This document shows, one piece after another, positions 1-10,699 of a DNA stretch of 64,000 nt; the stretch's first letter is position 1; every line of letters begins with the position of its first letter. Location: assembly GCA_036172665.1 (NCBI GenBank), contig CM069880.1, positions 3,660,501-3,724,500 on the forward strand, in the 5' to 3' direction. Source of the DNA: Prosopocoilus inquinatus (taxonomy: Eukaryota; Arthropoda; Insecta; Coleoptera; Lucanidae). The notes below the pieces were generated by a model, which did no database searches, was not told where the DNA came from, and worked only from the letters and a program-made list of their open reading frames with translations. A program made the translations under genes and the position numbers.

Positions 1-181
1 CGATCCTTACTTATCTAACATGTTATTTGACGTTTGGATGGACTCCAGTAAGTCTGATGTGAGATACAAAGTTCTTGGACGCAGCAGGAGCTGGAAATAG
101 TTTTAAACGAAACAACACGTATTAGCGTTGTTCCTGTGCTGTATCTAATCGATCCTTACTTATCTACTATGTTATTTGAAG

Positions 182-198
182 TTTCGATGGACTCCAGT
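182..198 (+). promoter_or_regulatory. CENP-B-box-like 17-mer (example in monomer 2)
   Basis: TTTCGATGGACTCCAGT at monomer positions 33-49. Against the mammalian consensus YTTCGTTGGAARCGGGA it matches 11 of 17, and 7 of the 9 essential positions (nTTCGnnnnAnnCGGGn), failing at the two middle G of CGGG. Many monomers instead carry TTGG or TTGA at positions 34-37, which destroys the TTCG core. Whether any protein binds here is unknown; a chance match is possible. Confidence 0.3.
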
Positions 199-447
199 AA
201 CTCTGATGTGAGATACGACGTTTTCGGACGCAGCAGAAGCTGGAAATAGTTTTAAACGAAACAACACATATTAGCGTTGTTCCTGTGATGTATCTAATCG
301 ATCCTTTCTCATCTATCATGTTATTTGACGTTTGAATGGACTCCAGTAACTCTGATGTGAGATACGAAGTTCTCGGACGCAGCAGAAGCTGGAAATAGTG
401 TTAAACGAAACAACACGCATTAGCGTTGTTCCTGTGATGTATCTAAT

Positions 448-596
448 CGATCCTTACTCATCTATCATGTTATTTGGCGTTTCGATGGACTCCAGTAACT
501 TTGATGTGAGATACGAAGTTCTCGGACGCAGCTGAAGCTGGAAATAGTTTTAAACGAAACAACACGCATTAGCGTTGTTCCTGTGATGTATCTAAA
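448..596 (+). repeat. Representative 149 bp monomer
   Basis: A typical unit used here as the coordinate reference. A close relative of this type was counted by hand as 40 A, 29 C, 32 G and 48 T (40.9% GC) with 9 CpG. Landmarks by monomer position: 1-6 CGATCC; 23-29 TTATTTG; 33-49 CENP-B-box-like segment; 41-50 GACTCCAGTA; 55-66 TGATGTGAGATA; 77-84 GGACGCAG; 93-107 an A/T-rich stretch with TTTTAAA; 111-132 quasi-palindrome; 133-147 CCTGTG(A/C)TGTATCT. Variation is concentrated at positions 11-22 (TTATCTAAC, TCATCTATC, TTAGCTACT and others), 29-40, 50-55, 67-76, 85-90 and 104-120. The outer boxes are nearly invariant. No promoter, start codon context or RNA polymerase III box pair was recognised. 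Confidence 0.93.
558..579 (+). other. Conserved quasi-palindrome in every monomer (example)
   Basis: At monomer positions 111-132 the arms AACAACACGC and GCGTTGTT flank an ATTA loop. They can pair over 8 bp with a 2-base bulge. The right arm is nearly invariant across the window; the left arm varies (ACGC, ACGT, ACAT), and in A146 units three bases of it are deleted. It could be a protein-binding dyad or a small cruciform, or simply part of the monomer. No terminator function is claimed. Confidence 0.5.
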
Positions 597-1192
597 CGAT
601 CCTTACTTATCTAACATGTTATTTGACGTTTGGATGGACTCCAGTAAGTCTGATGTGAGATACAAAGTTTTTGGACGCAGCAGGAGCTGGAAATAGTTTT
701 AAACGAAACAACACGTATTAGCGTTGTTCCTGTGCTGTATCTAATCGATCCTTACTTATCTATCATGTTATTTGACGTTTCGATGGACTCCAGTAACTAT
801 GATGTGAGATACGACGTTTTCGGACGCAGCAGAAGCTGGAAATAGTTTTAAACGAAACAACACATATTAGCGTTGTTCCTGTGATGTATCTAATCGATCC
901 TTTCTCATCTATCATGTTATTTGACGTTTGGATGGACTCCAGTAACTCTGATGTGAGAAACAAATTTCTCTGACGCAGCAGAACCTGGAAATAGTTTTGA
1001 ACGAAATAACACGTATTAGCGTTGTTCCTGTGATGTATCTAATCGATCCTTACTTATCTACTATGTTATTTGAAGTTTCGATGGACTCCAGTAACTCTGA
1101 TGTGAGATACGAAATTCTCGGACGCAGCAGAAGCTGGAAATAGTTTTAAACGAAACAACACATATTAGCGTTGTTCCTGTGATGTATCTAAT

Positions 1193-1341
1193 CGATCCTT
1201 ACTCATCTATCATGTTATTTGACGTTTGGACGGACTCCAGTAACTCTGATGTGAGATACAAAGTTCTCGGACGCAGCAGAAGCTGGAAATAGTTTTAAAC
1301 GAAACAACACATATTAGCGTTGTTCCTGTGATGTATCTAAT
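1193..1341 (+). repeat. Chimeric monomer at the 7-mer duplication junction
   Basis: The left part matches the monomer at 4322 (GACGTTTGGACGG, then TACAAAGTTCTCGG). The right part, from about base 1295, has TTAAACGAAACAACACATATT instead of the TTGAACG and ACGTATT of 4322, and matches the end of the monomer at 150. That is the expected product of an unequal exchange between those two units in register, which would create the adjacent 7-monomer duplication. The join maps to roughly monomer positions 100-115. Confidence 0.75.
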
Positions 1342-2235
1342 CGATCCTTTCTCATCTATCATGTTATTTGACGTTTGAATGGACTCCAGTAACTCTGATG
1401 TGAGATACGAAGTTCTCGGACGCAGCAGAAGCTGGAAATAGTGTTAAACGAAACAACACGCATTAGCGTTGTTCCTGTGATGTATCTAATCGATCCTTAC
1501 TCATCTATCATGTTATTTGGCGTTTCGATGGACTCCAGTAACTTTGATGTGAGATACGAAGTTCTCGGACGCAGCTGAAGCTGGAAATAGTTTTAAACGA
1601 AACAACACGCATTAGCGTTGTTCCTGTGATGTATCTAAACGATCCTTACTTATCTAACATGTTATTTGACGTTTGGATGGACTCCAGTAAGTCTGATGTG
1701 AGATACAAAGTTTTTGGACGCAGCAGGAGCTGGAAATAGTTTTAAACGAAACAACACGTATTAGCGTTGTTCCTGTGCTGTATCTAATCGATCCTTACTT
1801 ATCTATCATGTTATTTGACGTTTCGATGGACTCCAGTAACTATGATGTGAGATACGACGTTTTCGGACGCAGCAGAAGCTGGAAATAGTTTTAAACGAAA
1901 CAACACATATTAGCGTTGTTCCTGTGATGTATCTAATCGATCCTTTCTCATCTATCATGTTATTTGACGTTTGGATGGACTCCAGTAACTCTGATGTGAG
2001 AAACAAATTTCTCTGACGCAGCAGAACCTGGAAATAGTTTTGAACGAAATAACACGTATTAGCGTTGTTCCTGTGATGTATCTAATCGATCCTTACTTAT
2101 CTACTATGTTATTTGAAGTTTCGATGGACTCCAGTAACTCTGATGTGAGATACGAAGTTCTCGGACGCAGCAGAAGCTGGAAATAGTTTTAAACGAAACA
2201 ACACGCATTAGCGTTGTTCCTGTGATGTATCTAAT
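1342..2235 (+). repeat. Second copy of the 7-mer (1043 bp) HOR, six monomers
   Basis: Six monomers (starts 1342 to 2087) repeat 299-1192 in the same order at an offset of 1043 bp (7 x 149). Diagnostic shared variants are the GTTTGAATGG form at monomer position 32, the AGTGTTAAACG change near position 100, the AACTATGATG form of the fourth unit and the GAGAAACAAATTT form of the fifth. The sixth unit (2087) diverges in its second half (GAAGTTCTCGG, then ACGCATT), marking the right edge of the duplicated segment. Confidence 0.88.
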
Positions 2236-3129
2236 CGATCCTTACTCATCTATCATGTTATTTGGCGTTTCGATGGGCTCCAGTAACTCTGATGTGAGAT
2301 ACAAAGTTTACGGACGCAGCAGAAGCTGGAAATAGTTTTGAACGAAACAACACGTATTAGCGTTGTTCCTGTGATGTATCTAATCGATCCTTACTTAGCT
2401 ACTATGTTATTTGACGTTTCGATGGACTCCAGTAAGTCTGATGTGAGAAACAAAGTTTTCGGACGCAGCAGAACCTGGAAATAGTTTTGAACGAAACAAC
2501 ACGTATTAGCGTTGTTCCTGTGATGTATCTAATCGATCCTTACTTATCTACTATGTTATTTGAAGTTTCGATGGACTCCAGTAACTCTGATGTAAGATAC
2601 GAAATTTTCGGTCGCAGCAGAAGCTGGAAATAGTTTTAAACGAAATAACACGCATTAGCGTTGTTCCTGTGATGTATCTAATCGATCCTTACTCATCTAT
2701 CATGTTATTTGACGTTTCGATGGGCTCTAGTAATTCTGATGTGAGATACAAAGTTTTTGGACGCAGCAGAAGCTGGAAATAGTTTTGAACGAAACAACAC
2801 GTATTAGCGTTGTTCCTGTGATGTATCTAATCGATCCTTACTTTGCTACTATGTTATTTGACGTTTCGATGAACTCCAGTAACTCTAATGTGAGATACGA
2901 AATTTTCGGACGCAGCAGCAGCAGGAAATAGTTTTAAACGAAACAACACATATTAGCGTTGTTCCTGTGATGTATCTAATCGATCCTTACTCATCTATCA
3001 TGTTATTTGACGTTTGGACGGACTCCAGTATCTCTGATGTGAGATACAAAGTTCTCGGACGCAGCAGAAGCTGGAAATAGTTTTGAACGAAACAACACGT
3101 ATTAGCGTTGTTCCTGTGATGTATCTAAA
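2236..3129 (+). repeat. Six mixed monomers closing the 21-mer
   Basis: Monomers 2236, 2385, 2534, 2683, 2832 and 2981 are each of a different type and are not part of the local 7-mer. They carry private changes such as CGATGGGCTCC (2236, 2683), GATGTAAGATAC (2534), CTTTGCTACT with AATGTGAG and a CAGCAGCAGCAGG tract (2832), and CCAGTATCTC (2981). They resemble the B, C, D, G and H types that dominate the array beyond 20 kb. They complete the 3129 bp period between 1 and 3130. Nothing other than satellite is present. Confidence 0.85.
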
Positions 3130-4470
3130 CGATCCTTACTTATCTAACATGTTATTTGACGTTTGGATGGACTCCAGTAAGTCTGATGTGAGATACAAAG
3201 TTCTTGGACGCAGCAGGAGCTGGAAATAGTTTTAAACGAAACAACACGTATTAGCGTTGTTCCTGTGCTGTATCTAATCGATCCTTACTTATCTACTATG
3301 TTATTTGAAGTTTCGATGGACTCCAGTAACTCTGATGTGAGATACGACGTTTTCGGACGCAGCAGAAGCTGGAAATAGTTTTAAACGAAACAACACATAT
3401 TAGCGTTGTTCCTGTGATGTATCTAATCGATCCTTTCTCATCTATCATGTTATTTGACGTTTGAATGGACTCCAGTAACTCTGATGTGAGATACGAAGTT
3501 CTCGGACGCAGCAGAAGCTGGAAATAGTGTTAAACGAAACAACACGCATTAGCGTTGTTCCTGTGATGTATCTAATCGATCCTTACTCATCTATCATGTT
3601 ATTTGGCGTTTCGATGGACTCCAGTAACTTTGATGTGAGATACGAAGTTCTCGGACGCAGCTGAAGCTGGAAATAGTTTTAAACGAAACAACACGCATTA
3701 GCGTTGTTCCTGTGATGTATCTAAACGATCCTTACTTATCTAACATGTTATTTGACGTTTGGATGGACTCCAGTAAGTCTGATGTGAGATACAAAGTTTT
3801 TGGACGCAGCAGGAGCTGGAAATAGTTTTAAACGAAACAACACGTATTAGCGTTGTTCCTGTGCTGTATCTAATCGATCCTTACTTATCTATCATGTTAT
3901 TTGACGTTTCGATGGACTCCAGTAACTATGATGTGAGATACGACGTTTTCGGACGCAGCAGAAGCTGGAAATAGTTTTAAACGAAACAACACATATTAGC
4001 GTTGTTCCTGTGATGTATCTAATCGATCCTTTCTCATCTATCATGTTATTTGACGTTTGGATGGACTCCAGTAACTCTGATGTGAGAAACAAATTTCTCT
4101 GACGCAGCAGAACCTGGAAATAGTTTTGAACGAAATAACACGTATTAGCGTTGTTCCTGTGATGTATCTAATCGATCCTTACTTATCTACTATGTTATTT
4201 GAAGTTTCGATGGACTCCAGTAACTCTGATGTGAGATACGAAATTCTCGGACGCAGCAGAAGCTGGAAATAGTTTTAAACGAAACAACACATATTAGCGT
4301 TGTTCCTGTGATGTATCTAATCGATCCTTACTCATCTATCATGTTATTTGACGTTTGGACGGACTCCAGTAACTCTGATGTGAGATACAAAGTTCTCGGA
4401 CGCAGCAGAAGCTGGAAATAGTTTTGAACGAAACAACACGTATTAGCGTTGTTCCTGTGATGTATCTAAA
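3130..4470 (+). repeat. 9-monomer block, copy 2 of the 3129 bp repeat
   Basis: This repeats 1-1341 at an offset of 21 monomers, including the rarer TTCTTGGACG in its first unit and GTTTGAATGG in its third. The final monomer (4322) ends with GTTTTGAACG and ACGTATT, so it is the non-chimeric form of the unit seen at 1193. The near identity of two 1.3 kb segments separated by 1.8 kb of different satellite shows the 21-mer was copied as a block. Confidence 0.9.
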
Positions 4471-4739
4471 CGATCCTTACTTATCTAACATGTTATTTGA
4501 CGTTTGGATGGACTCCAGTAAGTCTGATGTGAGATACAAAGCTTTTGGACGCAGTAATAGCTGGAAATAGTTTTGAACGAAACAACACGTATTAGCGTTG
4601 TTCCTGTGATGTATCTAAACGATCCTTACTCATCTAACATGTTACTTGGCGTTTCGATGGACTCCAGTAACTTTGACGTGAGATACGAAGTTCTCGGACG
4701 CAGCTGAAGCTAGAAATAGTTTTAAAGGAAACAACACGC
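4471..4739 (+). repeat. Transition monomers before the 5.96 kb duplication
   Basis: The unit at 4471 carries GCTTTTGGACGCAGTAATAGCTGG, seen only here. The unit at 4620 is of a CTCATCTAACATGTTACTTGGCG type that recurs at 5514, 8643 and 9537. Identity with the sequence 5960 bp downstream is poor here and becomes near perfect only from about base 4740, inside the ATTAGCG box, so the left edge of the large duplication lies at the end of this stretch. Confidence 0.8.
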
Positions 4740-7700
4740 ATTAGCGTTGTTCCTGTGATGTATCTAATCGATCCTTACTCATCTTTCATGTTATTTGGCG
4801 TTTCGATGTTCTCCAGTAACTTTGATGTGAGATACGAAGTTCTCGGACGCAGCAGAAGCTAGAAATAGTTTTAAAGGAAACAACACGCATTAGCGTTGTT
4901 CCTGTGATGTATCTAATCGATCCTTACTTATCTATCATGTTATTTGACGTTTCGATGGACTCCAGTAACTCTGATGTGAGATACGACGTTTTCGGACGCA
5001 GCAGAAGCTGGAAATAGTTTTAAACGAAACAACACGTATTAGCGTTGTTCCTGTGATGTATCTAATCGATCCTTACTTAGCTACTATGTTATTTGACGTT
5101 TCGATGGACTCCAGTAACTCTAATGTGAGATACGAAATTTTCGGACGCAGCAGCAGCTGGAAATAGTTTTAAACGAAACAACACGTATTAGCGTTGTTCC
5201 TGTGATGTATCTAATCGATCCTTACTTAGCTACTATGTTATTTGACGTTTCGATGGACTCCAGTAACTCTAATGTGAGATACGAAATTTTCGGACGCAGC
5301 AGCAGCTGGAAATAGTTTTAAACGAAACAACACATATTAGTGTTGTTCCTGTGATGTATCTAATCGATCCTTACTCATCTATCATGTTATTTGACGTTTG
5401 GACGGACTCCAGTAACTCTGATGTGAGATTCAAAGTTCTCAGACGCAGCAGAAGCTGGAAATAGTTTTGAACGAAACAACACGTATTAGCGTTGTTCCTG
5501 TGATGTATCTAAACGATCCTTACTCATCTAACATGTTACTTGGCGTTTCGATGGACTCCAGTAACTTTGATGTGAGATACGAAGTTCTCGGACGCAGCTG
5601 AAGCTAGAAATAGTTTTAAAGGAAACAACACGCATTAGCGTTGTTCCTGTGATGTATCTAATCGATCCTTACTCATCTTTCATGTTATTTGGCGTTTCGA
5701 TGGACTCCAGTAACTTTGATGTGAGATACGAAGTTCTCGGACGCAGCTGAAGCTGGAAATAGTTTTAAACGAAACAACACGCATTAGCGTTGTTCCTGTG
5801 ATGTATCGAAACGATACTTACTTATCTACTATGTTATTTGAAGTTTCGATGGACTCCAGTAACTCTGATGTGAGATAAGAAGTTCTCGGACGCAGCTGAA
5901 GCTAGAAATAGTTTTAAACGAAACAACACGTATTAGCGTTGTTCCTGTGCTGTATCTAATCGATCCATACTTATCTATCATGTTATTTGACGTTTCGATG
6001 GACTCCAGTAACTCTGATGTGAGATACGACGTTTTCGGACGCAGCAGAAGCTGGAAATAGTTTTAAACGAAACAACACGTATTAGCGTTGTTCCTGTGAT
6101 GTATCTAATCGATCCTTACTCATCTATCATGTTATTTGGCGTTTCGATGGACTCCAGTATCTTTGATGTGAGATACGATGTTCTCGGACGCAGCTGAAGC
6201 TGGAAATAGTTTTAAACGAAACAACAAGCATTAGCGTTGTTCCTGTGATGTATCTAATCGATCCTTACTGATCTATCATGTTATTTGACGTATCGATGGA
6301 CTCCAGTAACTTTGATGTGAGATACGATGTTCTCGGACGCAACAGAAGCTGGAAATAGTTTTAAACGAAACAACACGCATTAGCGTTGTTCCTGTGATGT
6401 ATCTAATCGATCCTTACTCATCTATCATGTTATTTGGCGTTTCGATGGACTCCAGTAACTCTGATGTGAGATACAAAGTTCTCGGACGCAGCAGAAGCTG
6501 GAAATAGTTTTGAACGAAACAACACGTATTAGCGTTGTTCCTGTGATGTATCTAAACGATCCTTACTTATCTAACATGTTATTTGACGTTTGGATGGACT
6601 CCAGTAAGTCTGATGTGAGATACAAAGTTTTTGGACGCAGCAGGAGCTGGAAATAATTTTAAACGAAACAACACGTATTAGCGTTGTTCCTGTGCTGTAT
6701 CTAATCGATCCTTACTTATCTACTATGTTATTTGAAGTTTCGATGGACTCCAGTAACTCTGATGTGAGATACGACGTTTTCGGACGCAGCAGAAGCTGGA
6801 AATAGTTTTAAACGAAACAACACATATTAGCGTTGTTCCTGTGATGTATCTAATCGATCCTTTCTCATCTATCATGTTATTTGACGTTTGGATGGACTCC
6901 AGTAACTCTGATGTGAGATACGAAGTTCTCGGACGCAGCAGAAGCTGGAAATAGTTTTAAACGAAACAACACGCATTAGCGTTGTTCCTGTGATGTATCT
7001 AATCGATCCTTACTCATCTATCATGTTATTTGGCGTTTCGATGGACTCCAGTAACTTTGATGTGAGATACGAAGTTCTCGGACGCAGCTGAAGCTGGAAA
7101 TAGTTTTAAACGGAACAACACGCATTAGCGTTGTTCCTGTGATGTATCTAAACGATCCTTACTTATCTAACATGTTATTTGACGTTTGGATGGACTCCAG
7201 TAACTATGATGTGAGATACGACGTTTTCGGACGCAGCAGAAGCTGGAAATAGTTTTAAACGAAACAACACATATTAGCGTTGTTCCTGTGATGTATCTAA
7301 TCGATCCTTTCTCATCTATCATGTTATTTGACGTTTGGATGGACTCCAGTAACTCTGATGTGAGATACGAAGTTCTCGGACGCAGCAGGAGCTGGAAATA
7401 GTTTTAAACGAAACAACACGTATTAGCGTTGTTCCTGTGCTGTATCTAATCGATCCTTACTTATCTATCATGTTATTTGACGTTTCGATGGACTCCAGTA
7501 ACTATGATGTGAGATACGACGTTTTCGGACGCAGCAGAAGCTGGAAATAGTTTTAAACGAAACAACACATATTAGCGTTGTTCCTGTGATGTATCTAATC
7601 GATCCTTTCTCATCTATCATGTTATTTGAAGTCTGGATGGACTCCAGTAACTCTGATGTGAGATACGAAGTTCTCGGACGCAGCAGAAGCTGGAAATAGT

Positions 7701-10699
7701 TTTAAACGAAACAACACGCATTAGCGATGTTCCTGTGATGTATCTAATCGATCCTTACTCATCTATCATGTTATTTGGCGTTTCGATGGACTCCAGTAAC
7801 TTTGATGTGAGATACGAAGTTCTCCGACGCAGCTGAAGCTGGAAATAGTTTTAAACGAAACAACACGCATTAGCGTTGTTCCTGTGATGTATCTAAACGA
7901 TCCTTACTTATCTAACATGTTATTTGACGTTTGGATGGACTCCAGTAAGTCTGATGTGAGATACAAAGTTTTTGGACGCAGCAGGAGCTGGAAATAGTTT
8001 TAAACGAAACAACACGTATTAGCGTTGTTCCTGTGCTGTATCTAATCGATCCTTACTTATCTATCATGTTATTTGACGTTTCGATGGACTCCAGTAACTA
8101 TGATGTGAGATACGACGTTTTCGGACGCAGCAGAAGCTGGAAATAGTTTTAAACGAAACAGAACGCATTAGCGATGTTCCTGTGATGTATCTAATCGATC
8201 CTTACTTATCTATCATGTTATTTGACGTTTCTATGGACTCCAGTAACTCTGATGTGAGATACGACGTTTTCGGACGCAGCAGAAGCTGGAAATAGTTTTA
8301 AAGGAAACAACACGTATTAGCGTTGTTCCTGTGATGTATCTAATCGATCCTTACTTAGCTACTATGTTATTTGACGTTTCGATGGACTCCAGTAACTCTA
8401 ATGTGAGATACGAAATTTTCGGACGCAGCAGCAGCTGGAAATAGTTTTAAACGAAACAACACATATTAGCGTTGTTCCTGTGATGTATCTAATCGATCCT
8501 TACTCATCTATCATGTTATTTGACGTTTGGACGGACTCCAGTAACTCTGATGTGAGATTCAAAGTTCTCAGACGCAGCAGAAGCTGGAAATAGTTTTGAA
8601 CGAAACAACACGTATTAGCGTTGTTCCTGTGATGTATCTAAACGATCCTTACTCATCTAACATGTTACTTGGCGTTTCGATGGACTCCAGTAACTTTGAT
8701 GTGAGATACGAAGTTCTCGGACGCAGCTGAAGCTAGAAATAGTTTTAAAGGAAACAACACGCATTAGCGTTGTTCCTGTGATGTATCTAATCGATCCTTA
8801 CTCATCTTTCATGTTATTTGGCGTTTCGATGTTCTCCAGTAACTTTGATGTGAGATACGAAGTTCTCGGACGCAGCAGAAGCTAGAAATAGTTTTAAAGG
8901 AAACAACACGCATTAGCGTTGTTCCTGTGATGTATCTAATCGATCCTTACTTATCTATCATGTTATTTGACGTATCGATGGACTCCAGTAACTCTGATGT
9001 GAGATACGACGTTTTCGGACGCAGCAGAAGCTGGAAATAGTTTTAAACGAAACAACACGTATTAGCGTTGTCCCTGTGATGTATCTAATCGATCCTTACT
9101 TAGCTACTATGTTATTTGATGTTTCGATGGACTCCAGTAACTCTAATGTGAGATACGAAATTCTCGGACGCAGCAGCAGCTGGAAATAGTTTTAAACGAA
9201 ACAACACGTATTAGCGTTGTTCCTGTGATGTATCTAATCGATCCTTACTTAGCTACTATGTTATTTGACGTTTCGATGGACTCCAGTAACTCTAATGTGA
9301 GATACGAAATTTTCAGACGCAGCAGCAGCTGGAAATAGTTTTAAACGAAACAACACATATTATTGTTGTTCCTGTTGTGTATCTAATCGATCCTTACTCA
9401 TCTATCATGTTATTTGACGTTTGGACGGACTCCAGTAACTCTGATGTGAGATTCAAAGTTCTCAGACGCAGCAGAAGCTGGAAATAGTTTTGAACGAAAC
9501 AACACGTATTAGCGTTGTTCCTGTGATGTATCTAAACGATCCTTACTCATCTAACATGTTACTTGGCGTTTCGATGGACTCCAGTAACTTTGATGTGAGA
9601 TACGAAGTTCTCGGACGCAGCTGAAGCTAGAAATAATTTTAAAGGAAACAACACGCATTAGCGTTGTTCCTGTGATGTATCTAATCGATCCTTACTCATC
9701 TTTCATGTTATTTGGCGTTTCGATGGACTATAGTAACTTTGATGTGAGATACGAAGTTCTCGGACGCAGCTGAAGCTGGAAATAGTTTTAAAAGAAACAA
9801 CACGCATTAGCGTTGTTCCTGTGATGTATCTAAACGATCCTTACTTATCTACTATGTTATTTGAAGTTTCGATGGACTCCAGTAACTCTGATGTGAGATA
9901 CGAAGTTCTCGGACGCAGCTGAAGCTAGAAATAGTTTTAAACGAAACAACACGTATTAGCGTTGTTCCTGTGCTGTATCTAACCGATCCTTACTTATCTA
10001 TCATGTTATTTGACGTTTCGATGGACTCCAGTAACTCTGATGTGAGATACGACGTTTTCGGACGCAGCAGAAGCTGGAAATAGTTTTAAACGAAACAACA
10101 CGTATTAGCGTTGTTCCTGTGCTGTATCTAATCGATCCTTACTCATCTATCATGTTATTTGGCGTTTCGATATACTAAAGTAACTTTGATGTGAGATACG
10201 ATGTTCTCGGACGCAGCTGAAGCTGGAAATAGTTTTAAACGAAACAACACGCATTAGCGTTGTTCCTGTGATGTATCTAATCGATCCTTACTGATCTATC
10301 ATGTTATTTGACGTATCGATGGACTCCAGTAACTTTGATGTGAGATACGAAGTTCTCGGACGCAGCAGAAGCTGGAAATAGTTTTAAACGAAACAACACG
10401 CATTAGCGTTGTTCCTGTGATGTATCTAATCGATCCTTACTCATCTATCATGTTATTTGGCGTTTCGATGGACTCCAGTAACTTTGATGTGAGATACGAT
10501 GTTCTCGGACGCAGCTGAAGCTGGAAATAGTTTTAAACGAAACAACACGCATTAGCGTTGTTCCTGTGATGTATCTAATCGATCCTTACTGATCTATCAT
10601 GTTATTTGACGTATCGATGGACTCCAGTAACTTTGATGTGAGATACGAAGTTCTCGGACGCAGCTGAAGCTAGAAATAGTTTTAAACGAAACAGCACGT
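4740..10699 (+). repeat. 40-monomer block (5960 bp), copy 1
   Basis: Forty monomers without indels. Base-by-base comparison with 10700-16659 at an offset of 5960 shows nine differences: 5312, 5808, 6247, 6338, 6750, 7630, 9793, 10692 and 10694, i.e. about 99.85% identity. Internally the block has older repeats: the run from 4620 to about 5800 resembles 8643 to about 9823 at an offset of 27 monomers (4023 bp). Unusual shared units include CGATGTTCTCC (4769, 8792), GAGATAAGAAG (5812), CGATCCATAC (5961) and CGATATACTAAAG (10133). Confidence 0.96.
7153..7450 (+). repeat. Two adjacent chimeric monomers in copy 1
   Basis: The monomer at 7153 begins as the TTATCTAACATG, TTTGGATGG type (as at 7898) but from about position 50 has AACTATGATG and GACGTTTTCGG of the 7451 type. 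The monomer at 7302 starts as the TTTCTCATC type but ends with AGGAGCTGG, ACGTATT and GTGCTG of the 7898 type. Together with 7451-7897 they form a local insertion that is absent from the third, partial copy at 16689-17582, where the order runs directly through. The same chimeras recur 5960 bp downstream at 13113-13410, so they predate the large duplication. Confidence 0.72.

Larger units (their letters stand above)
1..1341 (+). repeat. 9-monomer block, copy 1 of the 3129 bp repeat
   Basis: Nine monomers (starts 1, 150, 299, 448, 597, 746, 895, 1044, 1193) recur at 3130-4470, offset 3129 bp or exactly 21 monomers. I saw no differences until about base 1290, where the ninth monomer switches to another type. 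Monomers 3-9 (299-1341) form a 7-mer, 1043 bp unit that is repeated immediately downstream. In this block the class at monomer positions 34-37 alternates strictly between TTGG or TTGA and TTCG. The minus-strand open frame of 66 codons at 763-963 is the same sequence read backwards and recurs at 1806-2006 and 3892-4092 purely because of the HOR. Confidence 0.9.

Noticed and set aside
1..149. Monomer built from two half-units (GATGTGAGATAC near 55 and GTGATGTATC near 137)
   Set aside because: The two segments are about 79 bp apart and share only a short GATGT core. The remaining sequence shows no half-length periodicity.
763..963. Minus-strand 66-codon open frame, repeated identically at 1806-2006 and 3892-4092
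   Set aside because: It is satellite sequence read in reverse and recurs only because the HOR recurs (offsets of 7 and 14 monomers). There is no ribosome site, domain or codon signal, and most equivalent positions in other monomers contain stops.
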